Of a DNA stretch of 64,000 nucleotides, positions 48,461-60,360 are shown in pieces. The notes beneath the pieces are model-generated. The model saw only the letters and a list, made by a program, of their open reading frames with translations, did not search any database and was not told where the DNA came from. The position numbers and the translations under genes were made by a program. This DNA is from Brasenia schreberi (taxonomy: Eukaryota; Streptophyta; Magnoliopsida; Nymphaeales; Cabombaceae), in assembly GCA_036023115.1 (NCBI GenBank), contig JAYKKT010000061.1:14963001-15027000 (forward strand), in the 5' to 3' direction. Every line of letters begins with the position of its first letter. The first letter of the stretch is position 1.

Positions 48461-51400
48461 CAACAACAACAACAATAACAACGAAGCCTTTTCCCATACT
48501 AGACTGGGTCGGCTACATGGATTCTTTGTTTCTACAGATCCCTATCGTGTGCCATGTTAGCAGTTCACTCCCAATAAGCTAGATCATTCTTTATTGTTTC
48601 TTTCCAACACTTTTGTGGTCGTCCTCTACCTCTTTTAATACTTTCCAAATTTAGTTTTTCTAACTTTGTTACAGGTTCTTCTTTTGATCTTCTTTCTATA
48701 TGTCTAAACCATCTTAAACGATGTTCTCTCATTTTATCCTCTATTGGTGCCACTCCTAATTTGTTTCTAATAAACTCATTATGTAGACGGTCTTTTCTTG
48801 TATAACCACTCATCCATCTCAACATCTTCATTTCCGTCACAGACATCTTTTGTACATGTTGATGATTAACAGCCCAACACTCAGAACCATAAAACATGGA
48901 AGGCCTAATTGCTACTCTATAATATTTACCTTTTAATTTTATTGGTATCTTCTTATCACAATGAATACCTGATGCTCCTCTCCATTTAAACCAACCAGCA
49001 TTAATTCTATATGTAACATCTCCATCAATTCTTCCATCACTTTGAAAAATTAACCCTAGGTGTTTAAAACTTTCCTTTTGGGGAATGCAATGTGTGCCAA
49101 TTTTAATTTCTATGTCCTCTAAAGTAGCCAAATGATCAAACTTACATTCCATATATTCTGTCTTTGTTCTACTAAGTCGGAGGCCTTTGCTTTCTAATGT
49201 TTCTCTCCATAGTTCCAAATTTCTACTAACTTTTTCCTTAGACTCCTCCACTAATACAATGTCATCTGCAAATAACATACACCAAGGTACTTCATCTTGA
49301 ATATGTTTTGTTAACTCATCCATCACCATTATAAATAAGTATGGACTTAAACTTGATCCTTGATGTAACCCAATATTAAATTCAAAGAAGTTTGTCATTC
49401 CTTCATGAGTCCTCACACATGTTTTTGCACCATCATACATGTCTCTTATAAGGTTAATATATGTCGATGGGATACCTCTTTTTTCCAAAGTTCTCCAAAA
49501 AACCTCTCTCGGTACCCTATCATAAGCTTTTTCTAGATCAATAAATATCATGTGAAGGTCTTTCTTTTTTGCTCTAAAATGTTCCATAAGATGTCTCAAA
49601 AGGTGAATCGCTTCAGTAGTAGATCTGCCTGGCATAAATCCAAATTGGTTCTCTATTGTACTTGATACTTGTCTTAACCTACGTTCGATAATTCTTTCCC
49701 ATAATTTCATAGTATGACTCATAAACTTGATACCTCGATAATTCACACAATTTTGAATGTCTCCCTTGTTCTTATATATGGGTAAAAGTGTACTTACTCT
49801 CCATTCCTCGGCCATCTTTTGGTTTTTCCATATTTCATTAAATAGTCTTGTGAGCCAAGTGATTCCTATTTCTCCTAGTATTTTCTAAACTTCTATAGGA
49901 ATATTATCTGGTCCTACCGATTTACCACTCTTCATATGTTTAAGAGCCTCTTTGACTTCGTTCTTTTGAATACGTCGGTAGAAATTGTGGTTTATATACT
50001 TTTCTGACTTAGCTAAATCTCCCAAAATAATACTAACATCTTTATTTTCATTAAAAAAATTATAAAAATAGTTTTTCCATCTATTTCTTATATCATCATT
50101 TGCCACTAGAATTTTTTCATCCTCGTCTTTTATGCATCTAACATAATTAAGATCTTTAGTTTTCTTATCTCTAGCCCTAGCTATCCTAAAAATATCTCTT
50201 TCACCCACTTTTGAGTTGAGTTTTTTATATAAGTTATCCCAAATCTTAGTTTTTACTTCACTAACGGCCTTTTTAGCTTCCTTCTTTGCTTTCTTATAAG
50301 CTTCTAAAGTTTCACTAGTTTTCTTAGCATAATGTAATTTGTAACATAACCACTTTGCCTTGATTTTATTTTGTACTACTTCACTCCACCACCAAGCTTC
50401 TTTTTGTGTTGGTACACCTCCCTTAGATACCCCTAACACATCTTTCGCAACTTTCCTAATATGTATAGCCATATTGTTCCACATATCACAGGATGTGCCA
50501 ACATAATTCCAAGCATCTCCTTGAAGGACTTTCTATTTAAATATATCTTCTTTCTCGCTTTTGAGGTTCCACCATTTAGTCTGAATAGCTCGATGCACTC
50601 TTTTCTTCTTTGTCCATTTTTTTATTTATAAATCCATAACTAAAAGTCAATGTTGGGTGGTTAAGCTTTCTCCTGGAATTACCTTACAATCTTTACAACA
50701 TGCTCTATCTTTTTTTCTACAAATAAAGTAATCAATTTGTGTTTGTGATAAGCCACTCTTATAAGTAATTAAATGTTCATCTCGTTTTTTGAAGATTGTA
50801 TTGACTATAAAGAGATCAAATGCCATAGCAAAATTTAAAATCTCCCTACCTTCCTCGTTTATATCCCCAAAACCAAAGTTTTCATGAATCCCTTGATATC
50901 CTAATGCCTCTTTACCGACATGTCCATTTAAATCTCTTCCTAAACAAATCATCTCCCTTTGTGGAATCTTTTGAAACACCTTATCTAACTCTTCCCAAAA
51001 AATTATCTTTATACTATCTTCTAGTCCTACTTGGGGTCCGTAAGCACAAACTATATTCAACACCTCTGCTCCTAACACTAATTTTAACGTCATGATTCGG
51101 TCACCATATCGTTGTATGTCTACTACACTCTCCTTTAAATCTTTATTTATGATAATACCAACTCTGTTTCAAGCCTTTTCTTTACCTGAGTATCATAATT
51201 TAAAACCTGTATCCTCTATCTCCTTTGCGTTTTCTCCAACCCATTTTGTCTCTTGTAAATATAGAATATGAATCTTTCTCCGAATCATAGTTTCTACCAC
51301 CTCCATTAGCTTACCAGATAATGTTTCGATATTTCAAGAACCAATATGAATCTTATTATCTAGGACTAGCTTTCTTACCCCCCGCATCCGTCCATAATCA

Positions 51401-51743
51401 AAATGTGGAGACCCTCTCTGAAAATTTTTCACTACATTTGGGCTGCAATGTAGCGGGACTAACTTCTTTACTCACACCTGTCCATGATGTGGGAACCCTC
51501 TCTATAATTGATTCACTATATTCGGGCAAAAATGTAGTGGCCCTTACTTACTTCTTACTGCATTCGGGCGCTGCAGCACGTTGCTAGGCGGGGACGCCCC
51601 AAAGCAATGCTCATAATTTTTGTAATCCATGTTATAAAAATCTAACGAAGTTTTACGCTAGTTGTCGGAAGCCTAACACAACCCTCCTCCTTTATCCAGG
51701 CTTGGGACCGGCAATGCAAGGGTGATCCCTTACATGGGTGGAG
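48461..51743 (-). mobile_element. RTE-type LINE, near full length (copy 1)
   Basis: A minus-strand non-LTR element of 3283 bp with a single endonuclease-RT frame and a 3' tail of GTT repeats (plus strand ACAACAACAACAATAACAAC at 48461). It is flanked by imperfect 17-bp target duplications, TTAGAATTTAGCTGTTA (48444-48460) and TTAGAATCTAGTTGTTA (51744-51760), two differences. The 5' region (about 51380-51743) has the same leader as copy 2, so the copy is probably full length. Confidence 0.9.
48560..51400 (-). pseudogene. RTE LINE endonuclease-reverse transcriptase (copy 1, nonsense codons only)
   Basis: One frame throughout, broken by stop codons without frameshifts in the main blocks. The N-terminal APE-type endonuclease runs from about 51370 down to 50650, with text GRDLNGHVG and LSQTQIDYFICRK. 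Its first conserved Trp (GSWNI) is a TGA near 51340. A linker follows (49885-50484). The RT at 48565-49815 has [38 protein letters not shown] and the catalytic FADD in [17 protein letters not shown] separates linker and RT at 49885-49887 (probably TGG before). The C-terminal tail has [10 protein letters not shown]. The RT itself is open for 416 codons with intact catalytic residues. Confidence 0.88.
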
Positions 51744-51760
51744 TTAGAATCTAGTTGTTA

Positions 51761-52702
51761 TGTTACTATTTTTTATGTGGGAGAATCATGTATGCAGTGG
51801 AACAATCATTGTAATTAATGTCCAAGTCATTATAAATAATTTTGTTTGTCTTGATAACTCACAGTTGATAAGAACCTTGATGCAGGATCATGATGGTCCT
51901 CATATCTTGAAAATACCATCCTTCTTGGTGAATGTAGTCACTGTAATAGTAAACGTATATCTTACTACTGCCTGCCTAAATAGATGCTTTATGGTACACT
52001 AGCAACTCTTGGATAGTCTTTTTCTGTCTACGCGACATAGTAAGAACGTCACTATACTCCCTTCTATTCAATATTTGAAGCGTAGAGGAAAAGCATGGAA
52101 GAGACGCAAGGGATTGGTCTATGAAGTACTATAAGGTGTGTCTATAAATTTCAGATGATCCAAGGTTTGTGTGTGATGCCAACCAAAAACTCCAATCTTA
52201 GTGTGGATTTGATTCCTATTTTCTGGACTTACATTGGGTTAGGAACTAGTACCACTAAAGAATTTCAACAACCTTGTGAAGCACAAGAAGAAATTCAAAT
52301 GGGATGCATATCATTGAACTGGCATTCAACAAGAAAAAAATACAGAACAATAAGACCAAACTTAAACAGTATCAGGTACCATCACTTTTCTGCTTGCTCG
52401 ACTGGCTTAAATTGATTCACTTCTCCTGTGGTTGACTGATCTATCTTTGCTTTTGAAACAAGGAACCTACTTTGATCAAAATCAAAAGCTCATCAATTAC
52501 AAGGTTTTTGTTAACAAGTAGCTTATTCTGTTCTCTTAGGTAGACTTAGAAAGATCGATACCTTCAATGCTTGATCTAAAACCAGGGCAAAGGAAAATCC
52601 TCTTTTATTGTTTCAAGCACCCTTTGACATCAAACATGAAGGTAGGGGCACAACTGGTTTTCCATTAACGAAGAACCAATCTATTCAAATGTTTCGGATT
52701 TT

Positions 52703-52740
<38 letters not shown>

Positions 52741-53007
52741 CATAACAATATCAACCTTATATTGCATAGTAGAAATGAGGTACCTAATCTCTGAAGGTAT
52801 GGGTCATAATTAAGCTGAACAACAATATCAACATTTTGTCCCAACCACACAATTCGATACTAGAAGTCTGGTACCTCATCTTTGTTTTCCTGTTTTGCTG
52901 TGTAGTTTCCTTTTCATGAGTTCTTTATGGCTTAAATTTTCATATTATTTGAATTAGGGAGGTGAAGATTGTGCCGAAGAAAGCTGTATTTATACCCATA
53001 TGTCACC
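51761..53007. other. no gene recognised; (TG)n microsatellite
   Basis: Low-copy-looking sequence with short open pieces only. (TG)15 lies at about 52709-52739. Nothing nameable otherwise. Confidence 0.4.
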
Positions 53008-56000
53008 TATAAACACCCCAAAATCCCATGATTTCATAAAACATACCTGGTTTACAAAATCAACTTCAAAAAGGCACTTTGAGTTCTGAAAACCCAAGAG
53101 CCTTCCCAAAACCCTGTAAATATTGTTTTGGAATCCTGTAAATAGTGTTTTGAAGCCCTGTATCGAATTTGAGTTTTTAAACTCGGGCTAAGCCCCATTT
53201 TCCCAAGAAACCAAAGACGAACAGGTGAAGCATGCGAAGACGACACCTGATCGAGAAGCAGCCCAACAAGTGGCTCACGAAGGCCAATTCCAGAAGTAGG
53301 CTCAGAAGCAGTTTTCAGAGCCTAGAAGAGCATCATGGCCTAATAAAAGCCAAGTTCAAAAGGTGAAAGAAAGGTCCATACCAAAAGCAGGTTGCAAGCT
53401 AGGAGAACCAAACAGCCAGATTGACCATCCTCATCCAAGCATCAAGAATCTGAACTAGAAAAATTACAAATGAGCATAAACGAAGTCCGAAAAGGCGAAA
53501 AGGAGTCCGGATGACAAAGATTGGGGAAACCCAACACCAGACGGAGTGCTGATGAAGCTAGGGCCCGCACAGATCGTTTGCCTTGAAAAGCCAAGAAGGA
53601 TCATCTAGAGAAATTTTGGATTGGATATGGACCATAAATATCTAGATCCAAATCCAAATATTGAATAGTGTTTTGATTTGGGTTGATCCAAATAGTGTTT
53701 GGGTTGGATCAGATCTGGACCAAAATATCCATATCCATATCCATAAAAATGTTGGATTTGGATCGGATACGAATCTCAAAATATCCAGGATCCAAGATCC
53801 AGATCCAAATAGTGTTTGGATTTGGATCCAAATCTCAAACCCAAACCCAAACCCAAATCCAAGACCCACCTCACTTGCCTATAAATAGGAGTGAGGGGGT
53901 CTCCAAAAGTGGATGTGAAACTCAACTTGGAGGAGCTTGGAGGAGAGAGAGGGTATTAAGGTGAGTGCTTAGTACTTTCTTCATTTGTTTAGGGTTTTTA
54001 ATTGTGGGTTAATGAGGGATTAGAAGGGCTGCCCCACCTTAATTGAAGGGCTGAATTTGCTTGAACAAGGAAGCTTAAGGTGACTGATTGGAGCTTGAGT
54101 ACACCCTAAACCGCCATTAAGAGGTAAGCCCCTAATCCACCCTAAGCCTCTCTTCTTAACCCCTCTAAACCACCTAAGCTGACCTCACCTAACCCTAATT
54201 AAACCCCACTTAACCACCCATAACACTGCTAACCCCCACTTAGGCCTAAGCTAGACCCCAAGCATACCCCGGCCAGCCAGACGTGCCCCTGCCGGACCAC
54301 CCGCGCCTTCCGCGCGTCACCCACCCCTTCCGCGCAACACCCGTGCCCTTCGTGCGCCACTGCGGCGCCCCCTTGTGCTTCTAGCACCCCCTGCCCAGCG
54401 CTTGGCGCCTGAGCGCCCATGCCTATATCCCCTGTTGCGCCTTAGCGTCAAGTGATTGCCTGCCAACTTCCACCTAGGACCGACTCCAGCCACTACCTGC
54501 CACCCTTCCACGCTATAACCACCCCAACTACTATCTCATCCCACCGCCTTACACCACCACCCACCTAACACCTTGCCATAACCCCCACACAAAACTCGTA
54601 GCTCACCTCCTTGGTCGTAACCCTACAAAGCCCCACTAAGACCCGCACCCACCTCTTGCCGTGAATCCATAACTCTCGTGCCTAAACCCCATCAAGCTCA
54701 AAGGCTCCGCCTAGCCACTTTTTGCCTCAAGCTTCAAGGGAGGCCCGTTCATGGTTGTAAAGCACAAGCCCGTGTAGATTGGAGTGGACAAACATCCAAA
54801 TCACTTGTAAGTGTTTCAAATTCGGTATTTCATATCTCCTTCTACGTTTAATTCAATTTGGATACGGGGTTGTAATATTGGTGCTTGATACACAAGACAC
54901 ACACGAGCACTTGAGCCTTAGCTCTTAACTCGTACACAAGCACCCACATGCACGATTGAGCCTTCGCTCTTACTCCTAAGACTCTAGTAAGAGCCACATG
55001 AGTTGTCTTTAATTTTACACACTCCACACACGCGTGCATTGAGTCTTCGCTCTTATTATATATATGTATTTCAATTCAACTGGGTTATTACATTAAGTCG
55101 TATGGGTTTGTCTTTCATTTACACACTCGCACCCAAAGAACACTCAAGCGCTTGCTCAAGCACCTCACGCACCATTTTAGCCTCGGTAGCCACTAAGATA
55201 TAGCCATATCTCTATATTTTCCGCTGCGTTTTCCCGGTTTAGCTATGTGTGTTGCCTTTATATTTATACACAAACACAACACGTGCACGTTGGTGACCTT
55301 CGAGCCCATATATATATAGTTGTATCTCCCTTTTAGCTGGATTTTACATTTCAACTGCGTGCGTTGTCTTTACATTTTACACACAACACATACGCACATG
55401 TTGGCGACCTTCAGGCCCATATATATATAAGTATTTCCCTTCCGCACTTTACATTCAAGTCGAGCGGGGTTTTACATTCAAGTCGAGTGGGGTTTTACAT
55501 TCAAGTCGTGTGAGTTGTCTTTCAATTTATACACAACACACACGCCCACAATTGAGCCTTTATGCTCTTAAGATATAGCTATATTTCCCTTTTGGAATTT
55601 CCCTTCCGCAATTTCCCTTCGGCTATGTCTTTCAAATTTGGGTTTTAAGGTTCAGTTGTGTGGGTTTGCATTGCATATCCGCCATACCATGAGATAGGGC
55701 GCATACTTACATCAAAGCAACCTTGAACCATCCATGCAAAATCGCCAAGACTTAGGCACTTGATGCACACATCTCACGCCTAAGTAGCTAAAATCAAAGA
55801 CATAGAATACGTGCAAACCCCACGTAAATAAAATTTGCAACTAGACAAACCAAACCGATCAAACACTTCTCATACTTTTCAAACAGGTCATACTCAGTCA
55901 AAATCGAGTTTTCTAAGCATACAAACCGACCCTTGAGCATCAGTTCAAGAAGGTTTGTGACAAAAAGAGCCCGCTTGTCCACAGTCGCCCCTGAGTCAGA

Positions 56001-56123
56001 TATTTCAAAACTTACTTCGCTAGTTTGAGTAAGCTAGCTGGCACGCCCTTTTTAAGCGACTTAGACATACGAAAAAGTTCACTTCAGGCCTAAGAATCCG
56101 GAGTGGAAATTTCCGCGTCTACA
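53008..56123 (+). repeat. solo LTR, family A, TSD TCACC
   Basis: Starts TATAAACACCCCAAAATCCC (TG changed to TA) and ends GCGTCTACA, with TCACC at 53003-53007 and 56124-56128. Closely related to the LTR at 7732-10976 over its whole length, with TATAAATA at 53880. The TCTCCCCCC block is missing at about 54868, apparently lost between two GGTTGTA repeats. No element body remains. Confidence 0.9.
53880..53887 (+). promoter_or_regulatory. TATA box of family A solo LTR
   Basis: TATAAATA in the same context (TTGCCTATAAATAGGAGTG) as in the LTR at 8628. Confidence 0.7.
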
Positions 56124-56128
56124 TCACC

Positions 56129-56640
56129 TTTAACTCATTTCTTGTTTCCTAAAGATAATGGCATTCTTCACGAACATGGAAGAAGATGGCTTTGGAGCAA
56201 CAATTTGATTGAATGTTTGCATATTGTAATTCATCTTAACTATGTAATTGTTGCAGAAACTGAATATTAAGATTTGTAATTCTGATTCCAGAAAATGTCT
56301 ATAAAAGTATTTTGAATAGCATTTTAGTGACACTCAAAAGTGCCTCAAAGAAACTTTTTATTTGTGACTCTTAGGAAAGCGCACTATATTGCTTTGCCAC
56401 ATATTAATGACTGACGAGGTTTACTGTGGCGCTCATGTGTGTCGCCAAAAATGTTTCTTGGCACCCAAACAGTGCCAGTAATAAACTATATTGGTGTGTC
56501 TGCATGTATGTATGTACGTATATATATACATATATGAAAGAGAGATCTAGAGAGAGAAATTTATGTGTATGAAAACGATACGCTCATCTATGGAAAAGAG
56601 ATTGATGGTTCATATTGAAATATACACCTACTCAAAATGC
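56129..56640. other. no gene recognised; possible transposon-end motifs
   Basis: Between 56325 and 56480 there are phrases such as GTGACACTCAAAAGTGCC and GTCGCCAAAAATGTTTC that resemble the repetitive ends of some plant DNA transposons. No coding sequence. Confidence 0.3.
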
Positions 56641-56658
56641 AAAATGTAACATTTTATT

Positions 56659-59593
56659 AACAACAACAACAACTAAGTCTTTTCCCATACTAGACGGGGT
56701 CGGCTACATGGATTCTTTGTTTCCACAGATTCCTATTGTATGCCATGTTAGCAGTTAACTCCCAATAAGCTAGATCATTCTTTATTGTTTCTTTCCAACA
56801 CTTTTGTGGTCGTCCTCTACCTCTTTTAATACTTTCCAAATTTAGTTTTTCTAACCTTCTTACAAGTTCTTCTTTTGATCTTCTTTCTATATGTCTAAAC
56901 CATCTTAAACGATGTTCTCTCATTTTATCCTCTATTGGTGTCACTCCTAATTTATTTCTAATAACCTCATTATGTATACGGTCTTTTCTTGTATGACCAC
57001 TCATCCATCTCAACATCTTCATTTCTGTCACAGACATCTTTTGTACATGTTGATGATTAACTGCCCAACACTCAGAACCATAAAACATGGCAGGCCTAAT
57101 TGCTGCTTTATAATATTTACCTTTTAATTTTAATGGTATCTTCTTATCACAAAGAATACCTGATGCTCCTCTCCATTTTAACCAACCAGCATTAATTCTA
57201 TGTGTAACATCTCCATCAATTCTTCCATCACTCTGAAAAATTGACCCTAGGTATTTAAAACTTTCCTTTTGGGGAATGCAATGTGTGCCAATTTTAATTT
57301 CCATGTCCTCTCAAGTAACCAAATGATCAAACTTACATTCCATATATTCTGTCTTTGTTCTACTAAGTCGGAGGCCTTTGCTTTGTAATGTTTCTCTCCA
57401 TAGTTCCAATTTTCTATTAACTTTTTCCTTAGACTCCACTAATACAATGTCATCTTCAAATAACTTACACCAAGGCACTTTATCTTGAATATGTTTTGTT
57501 AACTCATCCATCACCATTATAAATAAGTATGGACTTAAAGTTGATCCTTGATGTAGCCCAATATTAACTTCAAAGAAGTCTGTCGTTCCTTCATCAATCC
57601 TCACACATGTTTTTGCACCATCATACATGTCTCTTATAAGGTTAATATATGTCAATGGGATACCTCTTTTTTCCAAAGTTCTCCACAGAACCTCCCTCGG
57701 TACCCTATCATAAGTTTTTTCTAAATCAATAAATATCATGTGAATGTCTTTCTTTTTTGCTCTAAAATGTTTCATAAGACGTCTCAAAAGGTGAGCCAAG
57801 TGATTCCTATTTATCTTTGTATTTTCCAAACTTCTATAGGAATATTATCTGGTCCTACCGATTTACCACTCTTCATATGTTTAAGAGCCTCTTTGACTTC
57901 ATTCTTTTGAATACGTCGGTAGAAATTGTGGTTTATATACTTTTCTGACTTGGCAAAATCTCCTAAACTAATACTAACATCTTTATTTTCATTAAAAAGA
58001 TTATAAAAATAGTTTTTCCATCTATTTCTTATATCATCATTTGCCACTAGAATTTTTTTCATCCTCATCTTTTATGCATCTAACATAATTAAGATCTTTA
58101 GTTTTCTTATCTCTAGCCCTAGCTATCCTAAAAATATCTCTTTCACCCTCTTTTGAGTTGAGTTTTTATATAAGTCATCCCAAATCTTAGCTTTTGCTTC
58201 ACTAACGACCTTTTTCGCTTCCTTCTTTGCTTTCTTATAAGCTTCTAAAGTTTCACTAGTTTTCTTAGCATAATGTAATTTGTAACATGCCCTCTTTGCC
58301 TTGATTTTATTTTGTACTACTTCACTCCACCACCAAGCTTCTTTTTGTGCTGGTACACCTCCCTTAGATACTCCTAACACATCTTTTGCCACTTTTCTAA
58401 TATATATAGCCATATTGTTCCATATATCATAGGGTGTGCCAACATAATTCCAAACATCTCCTTGAAGGACTTTCTGTTTAAATATATCTTCTTTCTCGCT
58501 TTTGAGGTTCCACCATTTAGTCCGAATTACCTTACAATCTTTACAACACGCTCTATCTTTTTTTCTACAAATAAAGTAATCAATTTGTGTTTTTGATAAG
58601 CCACTCTTAGAAGTAATTAAATGTTCATCTCATTTTTTTAAGATTGTATTGACTATAAAGAGATCAAATGACATAGCAAAATTTAAAATCTCCCTACCTT
58701 CCTCGTTTATATCTCCAAAACCAAAGTTTCCATGAATCCCTTGATATCCTAATGCCTCTTTACTGACATGTCCATTTAAATTTCCTCCTAAACAAATCAT
58801 CTCCCTTTGTAGAATCTTTTGAAACACCTTATCTAACTCTTCTCAAAAACCTGTCTTTATACTATCTTCTAGTCTTACTTGGGGTGCGTAAGCACAAACT
58901 ATATTCAAAACCTCTGCTCCTAATACTAATTTCAATGTCATGATTCGGTCACCATATCGTTGTATGTCTACTACACTCTCCTTTAAATCTTTATTTATGA
59001 TAATACCAACTCCGTTTCGAGTCTTTTCTTTATCTGAGTACCATAATTTAAAACCTATATCCTCTATCTCCTTTGCTTTTTCTCCAACCCATTTTGTCTC
59101 TTGTAAACATAGAATATGAATCTTTCTCCGAATCATAGTTTCTACCACCTCCATTAGCTTACCCGATAATGTTTTGATATTCCAAGAACCAATACGAATC
59201 TTATTATCTAGGACTAGCTACCTTACCCCCCGCATCCGTACATAATAAAAATGCAGAGACCCTCTTTAAAAAATTTTCACTACATTCGGACTGCAATATA
59301 GCGGGACTAACTTCTTTACCCACACCCGTCCATGATGTGGGAACCCTCTCTGTAATTGATTCACTACATTCGGGCGAAAATGTAGTGGCCCTTGCTTACT
59401 TCTTACTGCATTCGGGCTCTGCAGCATGTCGTTAGGCGGGAACGCCCCAAAGCAATGCTCATAATTTTTGTAATCCATGTTATAAAAATCTGACGAAGTT
59501 TTATGCTGGCTGTCGGAAGCCTAACACAACCCTCCTCCTTTATCCGGGCTTGGGACCGGCAATGCAAGGGTGATCCCTTACATGGGCGGAGTT
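56659..59593 (-). mobile_element. RTE-type LINE (copy 2) with perfect 18-bp TSD
   Basis: A minus-strand element of 2935 bp, 3' tail of GTT repeats on the minus strand (ACAACAACAACAA region at 56659). The perfect 18-bp target duplication AAAATGTAACATTTTATT lies at 56641-56658 and 59594-59611. Very similar to copy 1 but with two internal deletions: about 100 bp near 58527, and about 265 bp near 57796, the latter removing the RT finger region. Confidence 0.9.
56690..59170 (-). pseudogene. RTE LINE endonuclease-reverse transcriptase (copy 2, deleted)
   Basis: Same family as copy 1. The endonuclease start is better preserved here (GSWNIKTLSGK with the Trp intact, then LCLQETKWVGEKA), but a TGA follows near 58840 and others occur downstream. 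The deletion near 57796 joins ITWLT directly to HLLRRLMKHF, so the segment with [10 protein letters not shown] and FGFMPGRST is gone and the frame shifts by one. The catalytic FADD is FEDD here (CKLFEDDIVLVES). The C-terminal half at 56690-57304 is open. It cannot encode an active enzyme. Confidence 0.88.
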
Positions 59594-59611
59594 AAAATGT
59601 AACATTTTATT

Positions 59612-60360
59612 GAATTTCTAAAAGTTATCCATCTCTTTAGATGAGAGTTGATTCATTTTTTGATTTGACTTGCACGAATCTCTCCCTCCCCTCTCTCTCT
59701 CTATATATATATCTAGTTGTATCCTATATATATAAATATATATATATAGAGAGAGAGAGGATTTCCCCAAGATTCATGTAAAAGATTGTCTTCTTTCTCA
59801 CATTCTCTCACATAAGCAGAAAAAGAATGAAAACCAGAACCAAGAGAGAATAGATGCAGGTCCTGGATAATACGGCCAACTAGAGTTGATCCACGTAAAA
59901 GACTGTCGTGCCTCTCAAGTATTCCCTGTTTCAGACTTTGCATTTGTTACTTTTCCATCTGTGTATCCCCTCGCTTCTAGACAGACATCTACCTTATTGG
60001 GGACTTGTTTTGAACATAAGAAGCCAGAAACAATCATAAGCTTGGCATTGCCTTCAAAGTTCTTTGGTGATCATTACGATTGAAAACAACTCCCTGTCAA
60101 ACTTTGTCAATGATGAAAAGTATCACCAAGACAATATATTTAGGTAATAGTAATTGTGAGACTTTGTTGAAGAAAGGCATAAAAAAAGCACAAAATGATA
60201 ACAGGAAGGACTGCAGAACTAACTTATTAAGCAAGATAAAATGTTACAAAATGGACCACAATCATAACAATAAAATTTTAAATTCATGTGTATAGAGAAT
60301 GAGGAATGTGCAAAAGGAAAAAAGAAATACTTACATTTCAAGCATTTTCTCCTTGCAAAC
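59612..60360. other. intergenic region downstream of the U-box gene
   Basis: Contains a CT/AT/AG palindrome at about 59688-59759 (CTCTCTCTCTATATATATA paired with TATATATATAGAGAGAGAG). The rest is unremarkable and would include the 3' untranslated region of the minus-strand gene ending at 60361. Confidence 0.4.

Noticed and set aside
48444..51760. Host gene encoding an endonuclease-like protein (often mis-annotated as craniofacial development protein 2)
   Set aside because: The frame continues into a reverse transcriptase, ends in a GTT tail and is flanked by target duplications, so it is a LINE.
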